Shown here piece after piece: positions 56,719 through 64,000 of a DNA stretch of 64,000 bases. How positions within the stretch are numbered: position 1 is the first letter of the stretch; each line of letters opens with the position of its first letter. Source of the DNA: Prionace glauca (Eukaryota > Chordata > Chondrichthyes > Carcharhiniformes > Carcharhinidae). A program made the translations under genes and the position numbers. The DNA lies in contig CM075760.1 of the NCBI GenBank assembly GCA_037974335.1, forward strand, positions 63,494,515 to 63,558,514. The letters are read 5' to 3'. The notes beneath the pieces are model-generated. The model saw only the letters and a program-made list of their open reading frames with translations. It was not told where the DNA came from and searched no databases.

Positions 56719-59156
56719 ATGCATGGGCCAGCGAATGGACCATTTTATGCTATTTATTATCCAATACTCGCTGCCATTGGTGTCCCAGGTAAGAGATGAA
56801 TGTCAGCTAAATTGCTCATTTGTCTTGTGTTGATAAACGTCTCATTGTATTTTACTGTATAAGAGTGCATTACTTCCATTTGCATTGTGCAGTATGACAT
56901 TCGCATTTCGGCACATTGCATTTCATACCTGTAGAAAAACTGCTTACTAAAATGCAGGAATATAAATTATAATTGTAACATTGCACACACGCTATGTTGT
57001 TCAACATTTCTACTGAACCAGAGAAATGTGTATCAAGCAAGAGTGCTAAATGTTTGATCAAAGAAGTATGTTATCTCAATAAATCTCAGATAAGGTAAGG
57101 GAGAAAAAAAACTGATACTTTGACGATGAGAATTCCAGGGAATAGGTCCCGGACAGCGAAAGAGATAACTACAATGATGGATCGTTAATATCTGGAATTG
57201 ACAAGAGGGCAAATATAGAAAAACATTACCATCTCAGATAGTTGTAGGGCTGCAGCATTTACAAGGATGGGGATTGGAGAGGCTGACGAGGCTAACGAGG
57301 TAATGGATCATATGGAGGGAGCACTAAAACGGAGGTGTAACTACTCAATGGTTCATAACAGCTCAGCAAGCTCAGTGCTACTGGGTGAACGGGGTGGGGG
57401 CATGAGTAAGAGCATTGGAAACAAATGTTTTGGGTCAGTTGCAGTTCACCGAGAATGCACGGAGTCTATTCCGATGGTCATGGGTCTAGGTATCAGAAAG
57501 GATTTCAGTCGCTGTTATCCTGAGGCGCTGTTTGATGACATGCAACGTCATGGGCTACACTAGAAAGTAAACATATACAGCGTCGGTTCTTACTTTGTCT
57601 TAAGTTGAAGTTTATTTATTAGTTACATGTAAACTTGCATTTAACACTGCAATGAAGTTGCTGTGAGAATCTCCTAACCGCCTCAGCCTGGCGCCTGTTC
57701 AGGTACATAGCGGATGAATTTGGCAAGGTCAATGCACTGAACCAGCACGTATTTCGGAATGTGGGAGGAAACTAGAGCACATGGTGGAAAACTGAGCACA
57801 CATGGGGAGAACGCACAGGCTCTAGATAGACAGCGACTGAAGCCTGGAACCGATCCCAGGTCACTGACGCTATGAGGTCACAGTGCTAACCATTGTACCA
57901 CCATGCCGCTTATGGTCAACATGGGATTGTGGGCATCTGAATGTTCAGCCCACCATCAAAACAGAACATCAATATTTTAAAGAGTCACCACCGCAATCAA
58001 AATCAGTGGTCAGAGAACGGAATTTTTGACAATGAGTGATTGTTATCTTCAATGAAATGACAGATATTTAATCCAGCAGTGGCCGTATAATAAATAGTGA
58101 TGGCTTTGCAATTATTGAAATCCGGAGGTGACAAATGAATGGATCAAAAATGTTTAAGTCACTGATTGGATCAGTGAGTAGCTGTTTTTTGAAGTCCGCT
58201 CGGTAACATCTCTCTCTTTTTTTTTCTTTTCCAGCCAACTTGATGGCGATCATCATCCTATCCCGTGGACGGTGCGGACTCTCGCGGTGCATCACCTACT
58301 ACCTCGTGGCGATAGCAGTGACCGATTTCCTTGTCATGGTTACCGCTGTTATCCTCAACCGGATAGGTGGCATTTACTTCAGGTACAGTGTCCTATCTAC
58401 CACCCCCGGATGTGCTGTCAGCACTGTGCTGGTGTATTCAACACGGGATGGTTCAGTCTGGTTAACAGTGGCTTTCACCTTAGACCGGTATGTGGCCATC
58501 TGTTGTCAGAGACTAAAGGCCAGATACTGCACTGAGTAAACAGCATTGCTGTTATAGGATTTATTTGTACTCTAAGCTACGTCAAGAACACCCCTTTCTA
58601 CTTCACCTATCAGCCCTTGTACATCCTGGACGGGGTGCCTTGGTTCTGTGATATTATGTCCAGCTATTATTCTTTGCCTGCCTGGCAGGCCTATGACTGG
58701 CTGGACCATATATTAACGCCCTTTCTACCATTCCTCCTCATTCTGATTCTCAACGCTCTAACAGTGAAGCACATTTTAGTGGCCAGCAAAGCCCGCAGGA
58801 GACTCCGGAGCACCGAGAATCATGGAGATCCAGAGATGGCGAACCGCAAGAGATCCATTGTCTTGCTATTCACCATCTCACTCAGTTTCCTCCTCTTGTG
58901 GGCCACCTACGTCGGACATTTCCTCTACGTGCGGATTACGGGTGAGGCCTACTTCACCGGCCTGGATTTCAATAACCCACACTTCATCCTTCAAGAAACT
59001 ACAAACATGCTCCAGTTACTCAGTTCTTGCAACAACACTTTTATCTATGCAGTAGCCCAAACCAAGTTCCGAAATGAACTGAAGAAGGTTCTGTTACTTC
59101 CTTTCTCCATTTTCACCAGTTGCTTTAGGTTGAATATTATTTTATCATCTAGTTAA
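56719..59156 (+). pseudogene. GPR139-like rhodopsin-family receptor, copy 2 (broken)
   Basis: Exon 1 (56719-56788) encodes MHGPANGPFYAIYYPILAAI then GVP, donor gtaaga. Exon 2 (58235-59156) encodes TM1-TM7: ANLMAIIILSRGRCGLSR, YLVAIAVTDFLVM, WLTVAFTLDRYVAICCQ (DRY motif), LPFLLILILNALTVKHILV (TM5), SIVLLFTISLSFLLLW (TM6), and NNTFIYAVAQTKFRNEL (TM7, the NPxxY equivalent). Two defects close together: TAA at 58537-58539 where copy 1 has Lys, and a one-base loss about seven bases later that shifts the frame. The rest is well kept, so inactivation looks recent. It converges on IgM cluster 2. Confidence 0.9.
57605..57912 (-). mobile_element. SINE, gttgctgtgag-tail subfamily
   Basis: Antisense copy in the receptor intron: tail tgcaatgaagttgctgtgag and gcgcctgttcaggtac, core atgtgggaggaaactagag, head gtgctaaccattgtacc. 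Same subfamily as 36545-36800. Confidence 0.88.
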
Positions 59157-59171
59157 TGTCTGGTAATGCTT

Positions 59172-59870
59172 TCAAAGAACAAAGAACAACACAGCACGGG
59201 AAACAGACCCTTCGGCCCAACGAGCCCGTGCCGCCGTCCCATTGTCAGTGACCTATCCTAAAAGCACATTTTTAGGATGTGGAAGGAAACCGGAGCACCC
59301 GGAGGAAACCCACGCAACCACGGGGAGAACGCGCAAATTCCCACGGACACAGGCCCAAATCCATGTGTCCGCACAGCAACAGAGATAGTCTCTGAGCTGT
59401 CATGTTGCCCTCGAGATGGTCCAGTTTAAGCACACCAACGACATGAAGCAGTAGGCAACTCCCGAAGCAACATCCAAGAGCAGCCCACCACAACCTGCCG
59501 CACGCATGCCCCTTGCTGGACTTAAATGCCTGTGGAGACAAAAAATTAATTATTAAAAAGACTCTACATCCCTGAGGCTAAAACTGAATCCCAAGCCTAC
59601 AATGTTTAGTAAGGCCTCCTATATCCCCCTAAATGTAGACCGCTCATGTGGCTGTCCAAGTGACTCTTAAACAACCCTAGAGTGCCTGCTTCCACCGCCT
59701 TACTCGGCAGTGCATTCCACATCCCCACTACCCTTTGTGTGAAAAACTGCCCTCAAATATTAGTCTTATACCTAGCCCCCCTCACCCTAAGCCCGTGACC
59801 CCTCGTTCTATCCATTTCTAATAGCGGGAAAAGCTTACCACCATTTACTCTATCTATCCCCTTCATAACG
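59172..59870 (-). mobile_element. CR1 LINE end with V-SINE-like 3' UTR
   Basis: Antisense order from left to right: TTCTTTG-type tail (caaagaacaaagaacaac), gacccttcggcccaacgag, V-SINE core (ggaaaccggagcacccgg), linker (gcacaccaacgacatgaag; ttgctggacttaa), then the CR1 RT C-terminus (ggcagtgcattccacatcc, tgaccctcgttctatcc). Third copy of the chimeric family. 16 bases after the receptor stop codon. Confidence 0.85.
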
Positions 59871-60142
59871 TTGCTGTCTAAAGTCAGAAACACCAATCAT
59901 TTGCAAACATTTGCAACACCAATCTCGCAATGCAGCAATCAGAATTAACATGTGGTATATGAGGAGTAACAAAATAAAAGTTATCGTCAAAACAATAGTG
60001 CACATGAAATGGCAGATGGAGACAAGGCACATCCCATGGGTTTTCCGTGATTTCAGATGGATGATATCAGACAGAACAGAACAGGGAGAGAGGGTCCCTG
60101 GAATGATGCTCAGTGAATTCTGGGCATTTGTATCAGGGGGAA

Positions 60143-60560
60143 TAAGAACATAAGGAATAGGAGCAGGAATAGGCCATCTGGCCCTTCGAGAATAAACTAG
60201 GCTTGTACTCGTTAGAGTTTAGAAGAACGAGGGGAGATCTCATTGAGACGTATAAGATGATGAATGGGATGGATAGGATAGAGGTGGTGAGACTCTTCCC
60301 GCTCAGAAAGGACAGTAGAACTAGGGGGCACAGCCTCAAGATCAAGGGGTAGCGGTTTAGAACGGAGTTGAGGAAGAACTTCTTCACTCAAAGGGTGGTG
60401 AATCTCTGGAATTCTCTGCCTGTTGAAGTGGTGGAGGCTATCTCGCTAAATATTTTTAAGAAGCGGGTTGATGGGTTTTTGATAAGAGGGGGGATTAAGG
60501 GTAACGGGGAGAGGGCGGGAATGTGGAACTGAGCCACGACAGATCAGCCATGATCTTATT
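60143..60560 (+). mobile_element. CR1 fragment with its 3' end inverted in front
   Basis: 60143-60190 is the antisense of the last 48 or so bases of the 52 kb CR1 family (aagaacataaggaataggag; ccatctggcccttcgag). It is joined to a sense fragment (60191-60560: aataaactaggcttgtactc; aactcttcc-type RT end; cttcactcaaagggtggtg) that stops just short of that terminus (cagccatgatcttattgaa). So the terminus is present once, flipped to the other side. Confidence 0.85.
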
Positions 60561-62394
60561 GAACATGGAGAAATGCAGACCAGAAACAGAAGGCAGTGGG
60601 AGATGCTTAATGGTTACAACCAGACTTTCAGTGTGTTTTCTGTTGAGTGGGGTCTTTCTCTATCTCATGGAAAAGTAAGAGAAAAAATCCATCTTTGTGA
60701 ATTTTAACCAAATGTGAAGCTGAATTCGTTGTATCAGTAAGGCCCCAGCCTGGGAGAATAAATAGTTACTAGTGTCAAATGGGCCCCAGTTTTTGAAAAT
60801 TCTGCTCTTTTTTCTCTCTGGTCAATCCCATAGATTTCAATCTTGTCATAATTTGAACATTTGTAATCGATGATGTGCTTATGTGAAATACGACTGAAGG
60901 GGGAAATTATTAACCAATTTACAATGTTTTTAACAGAATACATGAGATATTGCAAAGAGTTAAATGATTCTTGAAACAATAAGGTAATGAAATAATTACT
61001 TTACACACATACGGATGAATAAGAAAATTAAATAAATAATTATGACTATAAAAATATATGCTCTTATTTTAAATGTATTTTATGTATTGAATGAATTGTT
61101 GTTCAATTCAACCAAAAGCAAGCCACTGTAAGGTATGATGGTAACATCGAAGAGTTGAGAGCCTATGGCTTGAAAACCTTCGTGGTCAGCAGAACTCATA
61201 GCTGAAGGTTTCTGGCGAGGGAACACATTTTGCAACTTTATGAATGGGGGTATTCAATGCTTAGACATAGAATAGATTGTGCCATGCTGCAGGATCACGT
61301 TCTATCTAGTCCTGGGAATGAGCCGGTGGGAATGCTCACTTTGACCGACAGATGAGTGTCCTTAGTTAGACAGCAACAGGGAAGTGTGTTCAGCCAAGAA
61401 GGGAGTCAGCATCCAAATTAAATGGACGAATGAGATATCATTCTGCAGGGATGTAAAATGTGATTCGCTGAGAAATTTGTCACGAATTATTATTGATTTT
61501 TTTTGCTGAATGTAATTGATTTTAAAATAATATAAGGCAGGAATAATATCAGGAAATCTTTAATCTATTTGTTTTTGATTATACATGTTTGATGCATTGG
61601 AAAGGTTCTGTCGCTCTATTCCAAAGCTACTTCACCCTTTTGGTGACCTCCGAGCAGCTGCTTTTGTTTTGTTTTCATTTTCAACAAATATTACGTCCTT
61701 ATATGGAGATATCTGCCTCGTGAGTTTTATATTGTCTATAGTTAAAAACAGTATTGGTCGTCTCAAATTATCCCAGAACACTTAGTAATACTTTGGAATT
61801 AGTAATAATTTGGAAATTTGTAATCAATGATGTACTCATATACATACACCACAATCTCTTGGTTTCACCTCACGGTTTGCACCTCTGTCCTGTATGTGTT
61901 CTCGATCGAGCTTGTGGTATGACTGCCTTGGAAGCATTTCATTGGGGGATATATAGAGGGATTCTCTCTGTTAACCCATGCTGCAGCGACACTGATAGTA
62001 TTTTAAGGGGCAGTGTAAAGGAAACTATCTTCTTCTGCACACTGTCCTACATCGGTCTTTGATGAAGCAGAGCCTTTGCTGTTTAGAATTACCTGAAAGT
62101 AGTCAGTGACAGACCAGTTTATGAGTGAAATCAGCGAGGTTCCCCTCATTCTTCACTCATTTCCTCTCTGGATTTTATCATGAGAAGGCAGAGATGAAGG
62201 TGTCTTTACACGAATTGTTAATGGTTGGCGCAGTGGCTCTTTCACGAAAACACCTTGAGTTCAACCATATCCCACACATGACTGGGGGAACATGCCTGTT
62301 TGGGAAAAGGGGAAAACCGTTGTCATAGGGAAATGGAGCGGAGTTGATAGGTTTAGGAGAACGAAATTAAGCAAAGCCAGGGATGGTTAATTTT
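60561..62394. other. no gene recognised
   Basis: AT-rich DNA between the receptor and cluster 2. A frame at 61850-62060 (CVLDRACGMTALEAFHWG) has no family I can name. Confidence 0.45.
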
Positions 62395-62858
62395 TTATTC
62401 AATATTTATTTAAAAAACAGAGAATATTTTACGGCGAAATTATGTTTTAAAGTTAGAAAAATGAACATAGCGATTGAGCTTCACATTGAGAACAGAACAC
62501 ATATGCAGGGAATCCGTCAATATTTGTACACCTGTTACATACACCAGAAAGAGAAAACAGGACCTTAATAGAAAGAGGAATTAACAAACGTGAATAAGGA
62601 ATGAGGAAAGTTTCTTATTCATACGTGACATTTAAACTACGGGGAAACTATTAACCACAATTACATTATAACAAAAAAAATCGTACTTTTCACACTGAAA
62701 ACTGAAGTAACGTCTGTGATTGCTTCAGTTTTAGATTCAGGATGATAAACTGAGAGAACTTTACTGATAGAGTCACCAAGGGCAGATATTGTACTTGTGT
62801 CGTACAGAGATCTTGATAATGAGTTGTGGGAAGTCTGCAGCGTCCAAAATTCAACTCA

Positions 62859-62867
62859 TCATTTGAT
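62859..62867 (-). CDS. ighm: IgM cluster 2 membrane exon M2
   Basis: On the minus strand cggttacag is followed by ATC AAA TGA, giving Ile-Lys-stop as in cluster 1. Confidence 0.9.
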   Translation of the reverse strand: MK

Positions 62868-63006
62868 CTGTAACCGAAAGATACAATAATGAAGCAGATG
62901 TTTATGATGCGGGACATTAATGTTGCAGTTTTAATCAGTGAAACATTGAGAGATTTTTCAAATGCATTCTGCCAGTTTGAAATGTGAGTGGATTCAATCA
63001 TTTCAC

Positions 63007-63134
63007 CTTCACCAGAGTGACGGCAGTGCTGTAGAAAATGCTCAGGAAGAACAGGACGATGAATGTGGAAGCGGTTGTCCAGATGTTGCTGTTATCATCC
63101 TCATTCTCGTCAATCCAGATACGATCGGTGGGGT
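63007..63134 (-). CDS. ighm: IgM cluster 2 membrane exon M1
   Basis: 128 bases, same length and phase as in cluster 1. It encodes RIWIDENEDDNSN in the spacer, then the identical transmembrane [17 protein letters not shown] and YSTAVTLVK. Four residues differ from cluster 1, all in the extracellular spacer. Acceptor cccgtag, donor AAG|gtgaaa. The CH exons should lie beyond the right edge on this strand. Confidence 0.95.
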
Positions 63135-64000
63135 CTACGGGACCAAGAAATGAAATTAGATTACTTTATTGATCCAGGGAATCTTATTGTTATTTTTCTT
63201 TTCCTCGTTCTCCTTCATAAGCTGTTACTTCATTCTCTTGTATAATTTTCAATGTATATCTACGGTTAATTTCAGGACACTCAGTAACCGATTTCTGTAA
63301 TTATTTTCACACTTGATCTTTATTGACATTCCTTGGACAGTCTATGTCAGAAAGCACTCAAGATGTTTTCTTGAGTATCAGTTCATTTCCGAACTATTTT
63401 CCACTATCCCTGGTTGAAGAATATTATGACTGATATCGAGGAACATTCACTGATCAATTTTTCACAGATGGTGACTGATCTATAAAGTGTGAATGTTGTT
63501 GTTTAACAGCTGGGATGTAGTTTATGGTGGATCTTTTATGGTGGAAATAGTTAGTGGATCATTGACTTCTTTCATTTTCTCAAAGTGTTTGTCGGTGCAA
63601 TGTACATTGGGATAGTTGTCGGTGGATATGTCCATTAAAATTCATGTTTAAGTTTTACTTTCATCATTTGCCTGTCGCTTGTATTTACGAATTTGCGTTT
63701 GTGTGTTTGTGCATGAGCATCTCGTAGTCTGCATTAATCTTTGGTTCTGAGTTAATATGAGTGTATCCGGGTTAATGTATGTGTTCATTTACCCGTGTTT
63801 GTTAATTTGTGTAGTTGTGTGTCTGCGTCTGTATATATATTTTATTCTTTTGACTTTATGGATATATGAATATTATTGTGAGAAGTCTATGTACATTTAT
63901 TAATGCCACTCTTAACGTGTGGACGTGTTCCTGCCTATTTCAATGTGCTAATTTCTGTCACTCGAACAATGTTTCCTTCCCTTTTCGTGTGTGTCTGTTT

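Larger units (their letters stand above)
62395..64000 (-). repeat. inverted duplication arm B (3' end of IgM cluster 2)
   Basis: Reverse complement of 21640-23237 across its length, reaching the window edge. It includes the 3' UTR, M2, M1 and the distal CH4-M1 intron of a second cluster on the minus strand. Confidence 0.92.

Noticed and set aside
57267-57563. 98-codon frame inside the receptor intron
   Set aside because: No recognisable domain, and no splice or promoter support. Treated as chance.
61850-62060. frame with CVLDRACGMTALEAFHWG
   Set aside because: Considered as a chemoreceptor fragment. No transmembrane pattern or motif supports it.

Overview
The window looks like elasmobranch (shark or ray) genomic DNA. 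It carries an immunoglobulin heavy chain locus in the cluster layout typical of cartilaginous fishes (VH-D1-D2-JH-Cmu, each cluster self-contained). The surrounding DNA is full of CR1 LINEs, HE1/V-SINE-type SINEs, an L2 LINE and a Penelope-like relic. I cannot name the species.

Layout. 1-4.2 kb: flank with a long hairpin repeat and an old CR1. 4.26-22.8 kb (+): one apparently intact IgM cluster, with leader and VH (4259-4719), D1 (5126-5142), D2 (5516-5527), JH (5920-5967), CH1-CH4 with secretory tailpiece (14050-19000), and membrane exons M1 and M2 (22514-22789). Recombination signals read VH-23 / 12-D1-22 / 12-D2-12 / 23-JH. The 8.1 kb JH-CH1 intron holds a G-rich purine repeat (12440-13060) placed like a mammalian switch region. 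23.3-25.6 kb (-): a broken GPR139-like receptor gene of two exons. 26-30 kb: a CR1 with a nested SINE. 31-49 kb: scattered tRNA genes (Ile-UAU, Asn-GUU, Glu-UUC, Val-AAC plus relics, Lys-UUU), an L2, a nearly full-length CR1 (40.7-45.0 kb), a Penelope-like relic, and two T-cell-receptor alpha/delta-type V segments with 23-spacer signals (35.47-35.79 kb + and 39.76-40.26 kb -). 50-56 kb: several CR1 copies, one with its empty site preserved in an inverted repeat. 56.7-59.2 kb (+): a second GPR139-like gene, also broken. 62.4-64 kb (-): the 3' end (M1, M2, 3' UTR) of a second IgM cluster that continues off the right edge.

How it fits together. The two IgM clusters face each other tail to tail, and each has a GPR139-like gene beyond its membrane exons pointing back at it. 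The arms 21.64-23.24 kb and 62.39-64.0 kb are inverted copies. The simplest reading is an inverted duplication of an IgM-plus-receptor block, later spread apart by retroelements. The TCR-type V segments sit between the clusters, which suggests physical closeness of IgM clusters and TCR alpha/delta-type V genes. That is relevant to the trans-rearrangements reported between shark IgH V and TCR delta. No viral or LTR element was recognised.
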